The notes under the pieces were generated by a model. The model was not told the origin of the DNA, searched no databases, and saw only the letters and a list, made by a program, of their open reading frames with translations. This document shows, in pieces, positions 37,901-49,140 of a DNA stretch of 64,000 nt. The translations under genes were made by a program, and so were the position numbers. This stretch comes from Hygrophila difformis (Eukaryota > Streptophyta > Magnoliopsida > Lamiales > Acanthaceae). Each line of letters opens with the position of its first letter. The stretch's first letter is position 1. The stretch lies in the NCBI GenBank assembly GCA_030278955.1, contig JAOANR010000011.1:33360403-33424402 (forward strand), written 5' to 3'.

Positions 37901-40070
37901 GGATAGCTACAAGGACACACAATATATGGGACGAAGAGCTGCATCCTCAGATATGTGAATTGGTTGAAAGGTATTTGAGATATTTGTTTTTCTCTCTCAG
38001 TTTCGCTACTTAATAAATGAAGAAATTGGAAAGGCAGATTTTAACTTATTAAATATATTTTGTAGAAATATATAGAGTAGAAATCTAGAAGAGGATGTTA
38101 TGTTGCTCTATTTTTACTCCCTTTTACATAGAGTTGTTAAAATAAATGAGTCGGCTTGGGTTGACTCGTTAAGTTCATGATCAGCTCGAGTTTGGCTTGG
38201 TTCGTTTATTAGATGAACCATGTTTGAACACATTATAGTACTAGAAAAATAAGTGAGTTTACTCGGCTTGGCTTGTTAAGTTTAATAAAATTTTAGTTAT
38301 TTAATTATATACATAGTACTTCCTCTGTCTCACTATTTTTGTTACGGACCCACCCAGCACGTATGCCGATGCACATTTTTAACGGTTAATAACTTAAATT
38401 GTGTACAACGAAAAGTTATAAAAAGTTAATTGTCTAAAACTACAAGATTAGACGAATCTAACAAGATCTCACTTGACTATGTTTTTTCTTACATAGCTAT
38501 AATAAAAATCTAAATCAAAGTTGAACAGTGAATAGTGTCAAAAAACCATCCGTAACAAATATATTGAGACGGAGGTAGTATATAATTTCATGAGATATTT
38601 GTTGATTATTTATTTATTTATTTTTGTAAGTATGTGTTTGATTGTTTAACGATTTCATGAGCTTTGGCTCACTTTCAAACAAATAATTTTAATTTTAACT
38701 AGATAATTTCGAACTTGAGCTCGGCTTGGCTCGTTCAATGAGCTTGGCTAGTTTGTTAAGCTCCCAAGCTCAAGCTTAATTTTTTACTTGTTTAATAAAC
38801 AAGTCGGGCTCAACTCAGCTCATTTGTTAAACGAGCCGAACTCAAGTTCGGGGAGTTCACTCACTTAACAACTCTATTTATACATGAACATATAAATATC
38901 TATGAGCACATGTAATTCCGAAGATGCCAAACATATTCCCTATTTGGAATGATAGTCGATGTGAGTTTTTAGGTTCTTGTTCTTGTTCTAATAAGCTTAA
39001 GTACCTATTTTATTTTAAAACTCAAAATTATGTCGATGTTGTACTTTCATTTAATACTCAATTATATTGAAAACCCTCCATGTGTTGGATTGATCAAGGA
39101 TTCTTGTACTGGTTTAATTTTCACTCTACTAGATAACTATTTCTAGAGATAAATAACCTATGTTGTCCATAGCAGAAGAGTCGGTTTCCAAGCTGTTTAG
39201 CATCTTGGATAACATCCTGTTCAGACATATATATGCACTTGACATCTGAGTTATTGGTGAATGAACACAATGTCATGCTGACCAATCTGCAGATTGCACC
39301 AAATGTGGAGGAAATTGCTTGAGGGACACAAAAAACAAGTTTGTGCCATCGTCAAGGTCCAAACCAATGCCTTGATCACATGTAACAACGGCGATTCAAG
39401 CCTCAAGGCTATTCAACTGTTGGAAGTTGATGTTACAAAGCTCGGGAAGGCATTCGCTGACTGGATCAAGAGCCACAGAGCATTTGCAGCACTCTTAAAG
39501 AAATGGCTCACAAATGTCGTTCCAACTGACAATGGAGCAAATGCAAGCGACCCCTCATTCCCAGTAATGTTGTCCATCTGCGAAAGATGGAGTGGTGCGG
39601 TGGGGAGTGTTTCAGAAACTCAAGTATTACAAGCCCTGAACAACTTGTCCCTATCAGTGCAGCAGTTTCGGGTGAAGATGCTTGAGGAGCAAAACCAGAG
39701 GCTCAAAATGGAGTACCTCTCCAATTACCATGAGAAAGAATTGAAGAAGTCTGTGGGATCTGGCATCAACTGGCACGAATATGCATCTCTCATTGCAGAT
39801 GCAGACACCGCCCTACCCATCGAATCCAAATTTTCATCAGTGAATTCACGGTACATGAGCTTGAGGCCGATCAGAATCAAACTCAAAGAAGCACGATCCA
39901 GGCACGAGGAAGCCAGAAAGGAGTTGGAAGCTGTTGTGCCAAACTTCATCCAACAGGGGCTTGTTCCGGTATTCGTGGCCTTGGAAACATACAGTTTAAA
40001 CATGTGCAATGCTCTGGAGCAAGTTGTAAGAACATCTAATGAACAAGGCTGTCCAAGTCCAAGAAAGTGA
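28929..40070 (+). CDS. DUF630/DUF632 protein (NRG2-like), four coding exons
   Basis: Exons 28929-30060, 33805-34022, 37747-37970 and 39293-40070 join in phase to 783 codons plus stop. Residues ~1-60 are the DUF630 region (GCGGSKIDSEAVKLCRQRK, then YASTYLAYFQSLHSFG). A Ser/Asn-rich acidic linker follows. DUF632 starts near residue 339 (SWDLHEVLNEMNDAFADI) and continues through SLTLEKLFIWEDKLHKEVK (exon 2), the coiled-coil exon 3 and exon 4. The family is plant-specific; one Arabidopsis member, NRG2, is a nitrate-signalling regulator. The function here is not shown. Homologues usually begin MGCGGSK, allowing N-myristoylation; here the start reads MLGCGGSK, which would displace Gly2. Introns 1, 2 and 3 all hold transposons. 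Splicing follows GT/AG everywhere and no lesion is seen, so the gene looks functional. Confidence 0.85.
30814..32477 (-). mobile_element. Small gag-only LTR retrotransposon (TR-GAG-like)
   Basis: Terminal repeats 30814-31032 and 32252-32477 both run TGATAGGAACAG... to ...CTAACA or CTATAACA. The 5-bp duplication TAGAG lies at 30809-30813 and 32478-32482. Read leftward, a primer-site-like TTGGTCCGACC follows the right LTR, and a polypurine tract GAAGGGGGATGGAAT precedes the left LTR. Only a decayed gag lies between. It sits inside the left repeat of the TRIM-like element. Confidence 0.85.
31570..32216 (-). pseudogene. Ty3/gypsy gag fragment
   Basis: ATG at 32216 opens a coiled-coil start (STTKRLDRLESDQAEMKGQL). 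Further on come PFAFQLPTFNATDPIG and the capsid-type segment WDRFSQALVARFDTRF (about 31800). The parts are in different frames and a stop lies near 31945, so gag is broken. No protease, RT or integrase is present; mobilisation would depend on a relative. Confidence 0.75.
33033..33804. other. End of intron 1 of the DUF630/632 gene
   Basis: AT-rich intron sequence with no recognisable element. It ends at the acceptor TTTAG at 33800-33804. Confidence 0.6.
34023..35228. other. First third of intron 2
   Basis: No ORF is supported. Around 34600-34900 the sequence (e.g. CTCATCTCCCATAAAACTAG, CACTCGTGGGTCC) resembles untranslated LTR-type repeat sequence, but no boundaries could be fixed. Confidence 0.4.
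35246..35469 (+). mobile_element. tRNA-derived SINE in intron 2
   Basis: The 5' part has pol III boxes: TAGCCCAAGTGG (box A) and GGCTCGATCCC (box B), about 37 bp apart. An A-rich tail (AAAAATAAAAATAAAA) ends it. The 17-bp duplication AAATAAAAACACCATTT flanks it exactly (35229-35245 and 35470-35486). A 57-bp segment (CTTTTATTCCCTTTGTAATT...) is tandemly doubled, starting at 35334 and 35391. Confidence 0.85.
35590..37060 (-). pseudogene. Decayed hAT transposase in intron 2
   Basis: Read leftward, AKTGGRNSVRPGATRFATAF (about 36960-36880) matches the core of plant hAT transposases. After a frame change it continues HIEDLRQLFLRNEWSSNK. Upstream and downstream parts are in several frames with stops. 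Acidic runs (35620-35700) could be its end. Terminal repeats were not found. Confidence 0.65.
38129..38876. mobile_element. Non-autonomous hAT element in intron 3
   Basis: Ends TAGAGTTGTTAA and, in reverse, TAGAGTTGTTAAGTGAG. The flanks CTTTTACA and TTTATACA agree at 6 of 8 positions, so the duplication is aged. Subterminal GAGCTC / GGCTTGG motifs occur in both orientations. A Stowaway (38319-38578) lies inside. Confidence 0.75.
38319..38578. mobile_element. Stowaway-like MITE inside the intron-3 hAT element
   Basis: CTTCCTCTGTCTCAC at the left and GAGACGGAGGTAG at the right, flanked by TA. Confidence 0.8.
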
Positions 40071-40384
40071 ATTTTGGCCTTTTCCATCTCATCCACCCCA
40101 CCAATGTCAAACCCAGTCATCGCACTCCCATGGCGGCGGCGATGGTGGGTCGGTGACTGGGGCGGACATAGTGTGGGTGGGTAAGGTCGAAAAGTTGTGT
40201 GGGCTCACTCTTCCATTGGAGGAACAACGAGGTGGAAATATTCCTAAATTTCGCTTGGGCACTGAAGCCCTTTAGATTTGATACTATCTATATGTTTGCA
40301 TCTTTCGATTATATATTGTTTATCCATTCTTTTCTTATTAATACCGAGGCTACATACAAATCACATTAAAATAACTTCTTCTTC

Positions 40385-40387
<3 letters not shown>

Positions 40388-40437
<50 letters not shown>
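40388..40437. repeat. (TTA)n microsatellite downstream of the DUF630/632 gene
   Basis: About 16 uninterrupted TTA units, 318 bp past the stop codon, probably in the 3' untranslated or flanking region. Confidence 0.95.
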
Positions 40438-40489
40438 TAATTTTTTTTAATATTCATCCTTTCACTATATACTGTAAACTCATATAGTT

Positions 40490-40751
40490 CTATAATTTTG
40501 GTCGACTCCAATTTAGTTATATATTTATTGAATTTGTCTAAAAAGAGTTTCATAACTTTCTAATAGTGTCCAAGTAGGTCTTATTTTACCTTAATCGTCC
40601 TAATTGCACATCTAATTACAATGCCATGTCAGCGTTTAGGATGATTAAGGTGCAAGGAGACTTAATTGGACACAATTAAGAAAGTTGTGACATTATTGGG
40701 ACAAGTTGAATAAATACTTATGTGGCTGAATTGGAGATTGGACAAAATTAT
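40490..40751. repeat. Long foldback (inverted repeat) element
   Basis: Arms of roughly 115 bp: TTTTGGTCGACTCCAATTTA ... CCTTAATCGTCCTAA on the left, and TTAGGATGATTAAGG ... TTGGAGATTGGACAAAA on the right. About 35 bp lie between. Arms are near 80% identical by eye. A transcript across it would form a long imperfect hairpin. Target duplication is unclear. Confidence 0.75.
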
Positions 40752-42060
40752 TGGACTTTTATTTTCTCCACCTTTACTAGTTACTGCATTCTAACTATAT
40801 TATTTGTTTCTAATAATAATAAAAATTAATATATAATAATTCATACAAATATGTAGTAGTATAATTTATCTTCCTATGGTTTAATATTGTTTTAATTCTT
40901 TTGATAGAATTGTTGATGAGTGCAGTTTTTCAACCTTCATATAGTTTAATTATAACACATGTAGCAATACTTGTCTTGTACGCATCTGGAAATGAATATT
41001 ATCCCTACAATTTGGTTAATATATAATACATACAAGCAACATAATACATACATACAAATTCATGTGATTTTAAATGAAGTACTATTCAAATTTCTCTTGG
41101 AATACGTGTTTCTATATATATTTTTTTTCTTTCAATCAAGAAGGTTTGCATTTTCTTTTCCCCTTTTAGTTTATGTTACTTGAAACTTTTTCCTTGCATC
41201 TTGTTTGGTATTGTCATATGATATTGTGTCACATAAATTCAATAATGAAACACATTATTATTTATTTATATATATATATATTTATCAAAGTAGCTAGTTT
41301 CTTAAACTTCTTTCAAAATCTAAGAATAACCTCGATGTATTGGTAGATACTTAATGGATAGACCCTTCCGAAGCATTATTTTTGTATTTCTCGAAAGCGG
41401 CTAGAGCTATACAACTCAGACACTCAAGTCAAATGTTGGTCAATAATGGAGCATTTAGATTAAGTCATTGAAAAATATTTTTAATTAATGATGATATATA
41501 TAATAATTTAATTAAATAAATATATGTTTTTAGTGTTCATCTGGTTATTTGATTTTTAAGACAGAGATATCCGAATTCCCAATCCGATAACCTATACAGA
41601 ATTAAGTCTTTATTTTATAAGCATAAGTTCAATAATATTCTTTTAATAAACTAAAAAGATTTATGATTATTATTGTTGGTGGTGCATTCATACACCGATG
41701 TTATTCTCCAGCTTCTAAGATATATTGCAATCTAAAAATGTAAGCTTCAAAACTTAATCCCTAGCTCGATTAATATTCAAATTTAATCCCAAGGAGTTTT
41801 AACTAGAAAAATAATAATGGGGTTATGGGGTGTATACAGTTGTCAACTTCAAAAGATAATAAAAATTTAAAGAAAAATTATTGTCAAATAATTTAGTGGT
41901 GGGATTTTGATACTAGACGAAACAAATAGAAGCCATCGATGTGATATATGGTCCATCCGATATAATACATATAGGACCGTTAGTTGTATTATTCTCAATT
42001 GTGACTGCACACATTTAATATAGATGCATGAATTCCTCCCCTTCAATACATAATTTGCAC
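40752..42060. other. AT-rich intergenic stretch
   Basis: No gene, RNA or bounded repeat supported. The ORFs here are short and low-complexity. Confidence 0.5.
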
Positions 42061-42084
42061 ATTCAAAATCGGGTATGGCTAGTG

Positions 42085-42760
42085 TGTTGAAAGGATGTGT
42101 TAGGCCCAAGAAGTGATGTTCCCACCCAATGACGTTTATGACCTTATGAGTGAGTCATTCTCAAGAAGTGATGCCACCCCATTAAGTGAGATATCTATGA
42201 CCTTATAAGCAATGTATACGAACTTTATAAGTGATGTGTCCCGATGTGAAATGTCTCATCACTAGGGGTGGGAATAGGCCGGGCTACCCGACAGGGGCCT
42301 ACGGTCTGGTCTGGCCAGACCTTTTTACCAAATAGGCCAGACCCAGATAAATTTATAGGCCTGTTTAACTAAATAGGCCTAGGCCTTACGCAAAGCTTAT
42401 TTAGCCTAGTAGACCGGCTTTAAAAATCTATTAAAGAGGCTCTATAAAGGCTTAAAGCCTGGCCTATTTAATTAAAAAGGCCAGGCTTAGGCCTATAAAC
42501 TAAGCCTATTACAGGTAATAGGCCAGGCCTGGGCCTTACAAAACTTAGATAGACCTAGGCCGTACAAGGCAAGGCCTGGCCTTGCCTATTCCCACCCCTA
42601 CTCATCACCGAGTCATGTATTCGACCTTAGAAATGATGCATACGACATTATAAGTGATATCTACAGCCTCATAAATGATGCTTCCTCACCGAGTGATGCA
42701 AGCCCAGTCACACCATCACTTTAGAGTATGCACACATCATTCTACATGTACAGCTTAGTG
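42085..42760. repeat. Dispersed AAGTGATG motifs, period about 20-22 bp, interrupted by a hAT
   Basis: AAGTGATG and variants (AAGCAATG, AAATGATG) recur at about 19-23 bp on both sides of the hAT element at 42263-42600. The layout resembles the other two motif families in the window, but element ends were not found. Confidence 0.45.
42263..42600. mobile_element. Short non-autonomous hAT element
   Basis: Perfect 8-bp duplication CTCATCAC at 42255-42262 and 42601-42608. Ends TAGGGGTGGGAATAGGC and, in reverse, TAGGGGTGGGAATAGGC, are identical. The interior is filled with AGGCCT-type motifs. Confidence 0.95.
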
Positions 42761-42831
42761 TAGTGTTGGCACCATAATCGGATTATGCAGAATCAATATA
42801 GTAACCTATATGATCGTTGATAACCCTAGAA

Positions 42832-43965
42832 GGGAGTTTTTAGGGTGCTGAGACATGATGTACTGCGGATGCTTCTACACCGTTGATGCATTTTGTAAAT
42901 TGATGGTTGAGATTAATTTAAGGTTAAAATAGTAAATTTGCATAAAAGTAAATGTAACGGAAATGAGAGAGAGTTTTTTGCTACTAATATATGAGTAACA
43001 TATAATTCAACGACGAAACATGTATTATTTGGTATAAAAACGTACCTGAAATGCTTTCAGTTGAGTCCTTGAATTGTTGATGAAAAGTCGCTGAATTGTT
43101 CTTGATATCGTCGCTGAAATGTTCTTGGTAACGTCGCTGAATTGTTCCTGGAAATGTCGCTGAATTGTTTTTGATATCATCGCTGAAGTGTTCTGTAGCA
43201 TCTTTGAATTCTTCTTGGTTGAGCCGCTGAATTATTTTGGGTAGTGTCGCTGAATTCTTCTAAGTTTGTCGCTGAATTCTCTACTTACCGTCGCTGAATA
43301 TATTTGATAGCATCACTGATTTGTTTTCTGTAGCACCACGGAATTATATTTGGTAGCATTGCTGAATTATTCTTGGTAGTGTTGCTGAATAATGCTTGGT
43401 ACCATCGCTAAATTCCTCTACTTGGGGTCGCTGAAATATATTTGATAGCATCCCTTCATTATTTTTGGTAGCATCACATAATTATTTTTGGTAGCATCGC
43501 TGAATCATTCTTAGTTGTGTCGCTGAATTATTCTTGGTAGTACCGCTGAATTATGCTAGATACGGTCGCTGAATTCCTCTACTTGTGGTACCTGAAATAT
43601 ATTTTATAGCATCACTTAATTGTTTTTGGTAAGATCGCTAAAATGATCTATTAATAAATTTGATGCGTATCTTTGATCATAAAAAGATATTATTTGAAAT
43701 ATTAGATATGGATTACCAAATATTTGATATGATTTACCAAATATTAAATATGATAACATACTAAATATAGAGTTACTAAATATTAGATATGATAACATGT
43801 CTAAAATACTTGCCATGTCGTTGAAATGATTTGTTATTAAAATGGACTATTATTGTGTTATTACAATTATACCCTTATTAACCTACAACCGTTGGATGCT
43901 TTTGAATGGCTATGATTGATGCCTTGATAAGCTGCGGATTCCATAATTGCACCATAACCGAACCC
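42832..43965. mobile_element. MULE deletion derivative, TTCAGCGA family (copy 3, inverted)
   Basis: Duplication CCCTAGAA at 42824-42831 and 43967-43974 (8 of 8; a ninth base differs). Ends GGGAGTTTTTAGGGTGC and, in reverse, GGGTTCGGTTATGGTGC. The left 130 bp match the right end of copy 2 in reverse, so this copy is inverted relative to copies 1 and 2. No ORF. Confidence 0.85.
43089..43645. repeat. 23-bp CGCTGAATT array of MULE copy 3 (~24 units)
   Basis: Units such as CGCTGAATTGTTCTTGATAT follow each other with 22-23 bp period and almost no gaps. Groups of about seven units recur (units with CTCTACTT followed by ATATATTTGATAG), showing a higher-order repeat of about 160 bp. Confidence 0.9.
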
Positions 43966-43974
43966 GCCCTAGAA

Positions 43975-44550
43975 TATAGTACTTAACTAGGTAATGAATG
44001 AACATGCACAAGTGTTTACTAATAATTGATGCCATACAAATTATCAGGCGTAATCGATATAATTAGTCAAGAATTGAGGCCTAAATTCATAAAACATGGA
44101 AAAGAAAAATAAAAGAGTGTATAAAAATGCGACAAGTATGATATACTACTTCTACTATAGTACTAGCCACAGTAATATTTGTAGGATGTTAGGCATGCCT
44201 TAAATTAAGAATGCAACCTGTTACATTTTACAAATGCCAGTTTAGAACAACAATCCACAGTATAATGGAGGTGTTCTTTGCATACATATGTAACCTAATG
44301 CCCTAATTACATTCACTATACAGGGAAAGGCTTGTGTGCTGTTGCCAGAAGGTGTTAGCTGGGTGATGGGTAGGGATCCAAAAGTGATGGCAATGTGATA
44401 GAGTGATCCGTGAGTATAAAAAAAATGATGGATGAATATTATTGGAAATTATATATATATATAACCTACACACATCACTTTATAATACACGCACATCATT
44501 TAGTAGGTAATATGTTGCCTGTATAGTAACTCTACTGCACTATACATATA
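43975..44550. other. Intergenic, nothing recognised
   Basis: No gene or bounded element supported. Some GTGATGG motifs near 44360-44410 resemble the AAGTGATG family. Confidence 0.4.
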
Positions 44551-44806
44551 CTCCCTCCGCCATCAAAAGATATTAACATTCCATGTTTTCACGCAATTCA
44601 ATGCAAATGTTTAACGATTAATATCGCAAATTGTATAGAAGTAAAAATTATAAAAGTTTAATATTCTAAAATTATGTGATTAGATGAATTTAACATCTCA
44701 TTTGACTATATTTTATCTTATGTATTGTGTTAAAAAGTCGAATTAAAATTATCCAATGAATAGTATTTATTATACAAATATTAATAACATTAAAGGACGG
44801 AGGGAG
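44551..44806. mobile_element. Stowaway-like MITE
   Basis: CTCCCTCCGCCATC at the left and GGACGGAGGGAG at the right, flanked by TA. Confidence 0.8.
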
Positions 44807-45035
44807 TATATATTAAATGGGAAAAATAATGAATCTTTAATAATGTGACAAATACAGTACAATATTACTTGCTGGGAGCCCCATATGAAATGGACTCGAA
44901 TTCCAACCTTAACGCTAAAAGGTGGACCATTATATTGACCAAACCTTAATTCAACCGAATTGAGTAGTTTGGCTTGCAGGCACCTCAAAGCTGGACAGCT
45001 GGCCCATGGTTTTAAAGTTGTTGGGTAGTGCTAAC

Positions 45036-46317
45036 TAGGGGTGATTAACGAGTAGTGCTACTCGAACTCGACTCGGCACTTGACTCGAAAAAAACTCGAC
45101 TCGTACTCGAAAAATTCGAGTCGAGTCGAGTATCCAGTATTTTAATCGAGTATCGAGCTCAAGCTCGAGTAGAAGAATATGATACTCGTCGAGTAGTCGA
45201 GTCGAGTCGAGTCGAGTACTCGTTTATTAATTAATTTTACTATATTTTATTTTATATTTAAAAATTCTCCCCATTCTCACAAGCCCATTACCTATTCTCA
45301 CAAGCTCAAATCAATAATTATAATTAAAATATTCTAAGCCCATTACCTATTCTCACAAGCCCATATCAATATTTTTGTTTTTTCTATCCATTTATGGATT
45401 CATCAATTTTTTCATATGCTTTGAAAAAAAATCAATTTCCTCATATACCACCCTATCATTCCAGTGAGTTTTTTTATTGGCATTTGAGATTCCATATCAA
45501 TAATTATAATTGGAATATTCTAAGTAATTGACGGAACAGATTATTTTACTCACAAATTTAGATTGATATACTTTTTTATTTAGTGTAGTATGTTTCTATT
45601 GCCATGGGCTTTTTAATATGTCTTTTTGTCGCAATCCAATTTTTTAAACCAATTAAAATCATACTCATCACAAATGATTGATGTCTTTTTGGCTACTGTG
45701 TAAAAAAATGTTTAGAATTGACAAAAAAATTGTGCTTGTGTGTAAAGTGTATGTTTTAAATTAGGAATAAATAATTGTAATTTTATTTAAATGAATATGA
45801 TTTTTTGATTGGCTTCTATTGATAATGAATAAAATTAATCAATCAAACAAGTAATACTTCTTTCGTTCTTGAATAAATGCAACATGTTGAAATATGACAC
45901 TGTTCACACAAACACTTTGACTTAAAGTTTTATCATAGTTATACAAGTTAAAATAGAGCCAAGTGAGATATTGTTATATTCATCTCGTCGTGTAGTTTTT
46001 GAATATCGAACTTTTAGAATTTTTACTTGTACCGAACTTGAGTTATTAATGATTTAAAATGTGCATTGGACTGTGTGCTGGGTGGATCCGTAGCACTTAT
46101 AAAAAAAACAGAGGAAGTTTAAGGGGCCTAATCCAAAAAAAAAAAATTCAAGCTACTCGAGCTCGAGCTCGAACTCGATGATACTCGAGCTCGAGCTCGA
46201 GCTCGAGAATCACTACTCGACTCGAGCTCGAGCTCGAGCTCGAGTAGTAATATTTCCCGTCAAGTCAAGCTCAAGTAGTTAACTACTCGGGCTCGACTCG
46301 ACTCGATATCACCCCTA
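45036..46317. mobile_element. Non-autonomous hAT element with CTCGAG-rich ends
   Basis: Perfect 8-bp duplication GTGCTAAC at 45028-45035 and 46318-46325. Ends TAGGGGTGATTAACGAG and, in reverse, TAGGGGTGATATCGAG. Both subterminal zones (45060-45220 and 46150-46310) are long runs of CTCGA / TCGAG units. A Stowaway-like copy (45857-46117) lies inside; no transposase. Confidence 0.95.
45857..46117. mobile_element. Stowaway-like MITE inside the hAT element
   Basis: CTTCTTTCGTTCTTG at the left and ACAGAGGAAG at the right. TA precedes the left end; on the right it has mutated to TT. The interior matches the other Stowaway copies. Confidence 0.6.
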
Positions 46318-46334
46318 GTGCTAACTAAACACCG

Positions 46335-47930
46335 TAATAGACGGAAACGGTTCATATACTTGGCAGTATATACTGAATCAATTCTAGCCATTAGATTATA
46401 TTTTTATTAAATGAATGGTTTAGATTATACTAAGGTTAGTTAAGTAATTTTCTTCTTTTTATTATTTTATTTCAAAAATACCACCACCATTTCGTATTCC
46501 AATATAACTTTTTGCAGCTTTTCAGTCTCAATATTTTCTCCACCACATTCTGTTTCAACTGTTTAAACATTCTGTTTCAAAAGTTTAAACATTCTATTTT
46601 AATATAATAAATATTATGTTATACACATAATTTGAAATGCATTGAATATAGGGGTGTCAATTTCAGGTTTCGGGTCGTGTTCGTGTCGGGTTGATCAGGT
46701 TGTATAATATTTCAGGTCGGGTTTCGGGTCGACTTGATTTGGGAAAAAACCCAAAATGACTAAACCCAAACCTGAAATTTTTCGTATCGTTCGGGTTCGT
46801 TTTTTCGGGTTATAGGCAAAATTGACAAAATTTAAGGTTTCGGGTCGTGTTCGTGTCAGGTTGAGCAGGTGGAATAATATTTCAGGCCGGGTTTCGGGTC
46901 GACCTGATTTGGAAAAAACCCAAAATGACTAAACCCAAACCTGAAATTTTTCGTGTCGGTCGGGTTCGTTTTTTCGGGTTCGTGTCGAAATTGACACCCC
47001 TAATTGAATATACATTCTGTTTCAAATGTCAAGACATTCTGTTGTAATAGAAATGACATGCTGTTTTACACATTATACGTAGATTAAGCAAGCATTCTGT
47101 TTTAATGGTTTAAACATTATGTTTTGATCAAATATACATTATGTTGTCGGCATTTTAAATATGAATATCAACATAATTGTTTAGACATTTCTCTTTTATT
47201 TATATTTACATTCTATTTTACATACATTTACAATCTATTTTTTCTTTTTCTTTTTCACATTCTGTTTAGCTTATATTGCCATTTTATTTTAACACATGTA
47301 GCATTCTGTTTCATAAAATGACATAAGTTTGTATATATTCATATCTTATTTTGTATATTTCTTACATTCTGTTTAGATTATTTTAACATTCTGTTTTAAA
47401 TGCATTAACATTCTGTTTAGATTATTTTAAATGCATTAACGTTATGTTTAGATTATTTTAATATATATATCCACACATAATGGCAAATATTGTGAGACAA
47501 AATATCATGTTTAATAAAATATAATGTCATCTTTAATAAAAACAGAATGTGTTTGTGACAGCTTGCTTCCCATTTCAGACAGAATGTTATATTACATAAG
47601 GACATCATGTCACTATGTATTCTTATGTTTTATCAAATCTATTTTTCTAAAACATATTTTTTAAAATTCAAATTTGAAAAAGATTGATGCAAAAAATAAT
47701 ACTGAAGGAAAGTTTTCTATTGAAATCTTGATTGGATGGAGAAGAGTAATCATTAATATAATTTCATATTTTAAGTTTAAAAAGTGTAATTACATATTTG
47801 TCCATAATATCAATCTCAACCATTTATTTAAAGTTAGATCTAATGGTCAAGAAGTATTCCAGTATATACTGGAAAAAGTTCTCCAGCACATGAACCGCAC
47901 ACCTAGCTTTGAAAATCATGAAGGGAGTAT
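46335..47930. mobile_element. Second MULE-like family (ACATTCTGTT motif), copy 2, interrupted
   Basis: Inverted terminal regions: CGGTTCATATACTTGG near 46348 and, in reverse, CGGTTCATGTGCTGG near 47898, each followed by CAGTATATACTG and CCATTAGAT. Motif starts at 46545, 46567, 46589 and 46611, then 47012, 47034, 47056, 47114 and 47136, are 22 bp apart (one gap). No transposase. A hAT element at 46649-47002 splits the array. It is the same family as 25490-28140, in opposite motif orientation. Exact ends unresolved. Confidence 0.55.
46649..47002. mobile_element. Short non-autonomous hAT element nested in the ACATTCTG element
   Basis: Perfect 8-bp duplication ATTGAATA at 46641-46648 and 47003-47010. 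Ends TAGGGGTGTCAATTTC and, in reverse, TAGGGGTGTCAATTTCG. Inside, a block with GGTTTCGGGTCGTGTTCGTG is present twice. Confidence 0.95.
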
Positions 47931-47949
47931 GGTGGGTGAAATTCTATAG

Positions 47950-48438
47950 AACATTAATTTACTACACCTATTTTTTTATGAAACAGGTTTGGCGATGATT
48001 AGCGAAAAAATCGGTTCATGAACGAGTTCGGCGATGATTAGGGTAGTTATGGGACGAATTTGTCTAATTCGATATTTGTGAGATGGTTTTAGAAATTGAA
48101 AAAACTTATGAGACGAAATGGATTTTTTTATTTTTATTTTTATTTTTATTTTTATTTTTTTAACGCCAAAACCAGGAATCAATCTCTTAACATTTGGTAA
48201 AAAAATGGAGTAGCGCCAACCGCACCATCATACCCTGGATTAAATTCCTATAATATACTAATATATTTATTGCCTAGCAAAAATAATGGGAATGGCCTGA
48301 ATTGATTGGAAACACTTGAGTCAATTGAGGTAGCCTGTTACAACCTGAAAATTTGAATAAACTCAAGGACAATATAATTATGAAAGCAGTCATCACTCTT
48401 GATCAGCTAAAATTTACTATCTTTTACTTATAATCTTG

Positions 48439-48501
<63 letters not shown>

Positions 48502-48586
48502 TCTCTATTGTTTTGCAATTATATTTTTGTTATTTCAGTCAAATTTACATTTATCTATATGTTCATTTAGATTTATAGTCTGATAG
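47950..48586. other. Intergenic with two simple repeats
   Basis: A (TTTTTA)n tract lies at 48124-48160 and an (ATT)n tract at 48439-48502. No gene seen. Confidence 0.7.
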
Positions 48587-48595
48587 CTATAGGAT

Positions 48596-49140
48596 GGGAG
48601 TTACGATGCGGACACATGTCCGTGCGGACAACGTCCGCAACCATTGAATTCGTAACTCAGCGATAGAGCCAACCCAATTCAGCAACGCGACCTATGGAAT
48701 TCAGCGACATTATTGTATTCATCTCAGCGACGTTTGAAGTTAGAGGCATTTGAAGTTCATTGAGATTTTAAACGCATCTCAGCGACGGAGTCTTCACAAT
48801 TCAGAGACATAGTTTATGTAATTCAACGACATGGCCTATGCAATTCAGCGACATTATTGTATTCATTTTAGCGATACAATTTTATATTTCAGCGACATGG
48901 TTCTATGCATTTGAGCGCATCTCAGCGACGGCCCCTACACAATTCAACGACATGACCAACACAATTCAGCGACATGGCCAACACAATTCAGCGACTTGAT
49001 ATAGTAATCCTACAAATTATCTCATGGCCAACACAATTCAGCGACTTGATATAGTAATCCTACAAATGATCTCAACCGTTGGATGATGAAAATGATCAAC
49101 GGTTGCGGATGACGTCCGCACGTCCACCCCACCATACACC
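48596..49140. mobile_element. Short MULE derivative, TTCAGCGA family (copy 4)
   Basis: Perfect 9-bp duplication CTATAGGAT at 48587-48595 and 49141-49149. Left end GGGAGTTACGATGCGGAC; right end in reverse GGTGTATGGTGGGG...GTGCGGAC, with an inverted repeat around GTCCGCAACC. The interior is a TTCAGCGAC array (22-bp steps) plus a tandem doubling of about 50 bp ending at 49067. Confidence 0.85.

Noticed and set aside
40278..40487. ORF with a long tyrosine run
   Set aside because: Translation of the (TTA)n microsatellite.
44770..44988. Minus-strand ORF with RFGQYNGPPFSVKVGIRV
   Set aside because: Looks like a possible exon fragment, but no neighbouring exons or family could be recognised and part of it is Stowaway sequence.
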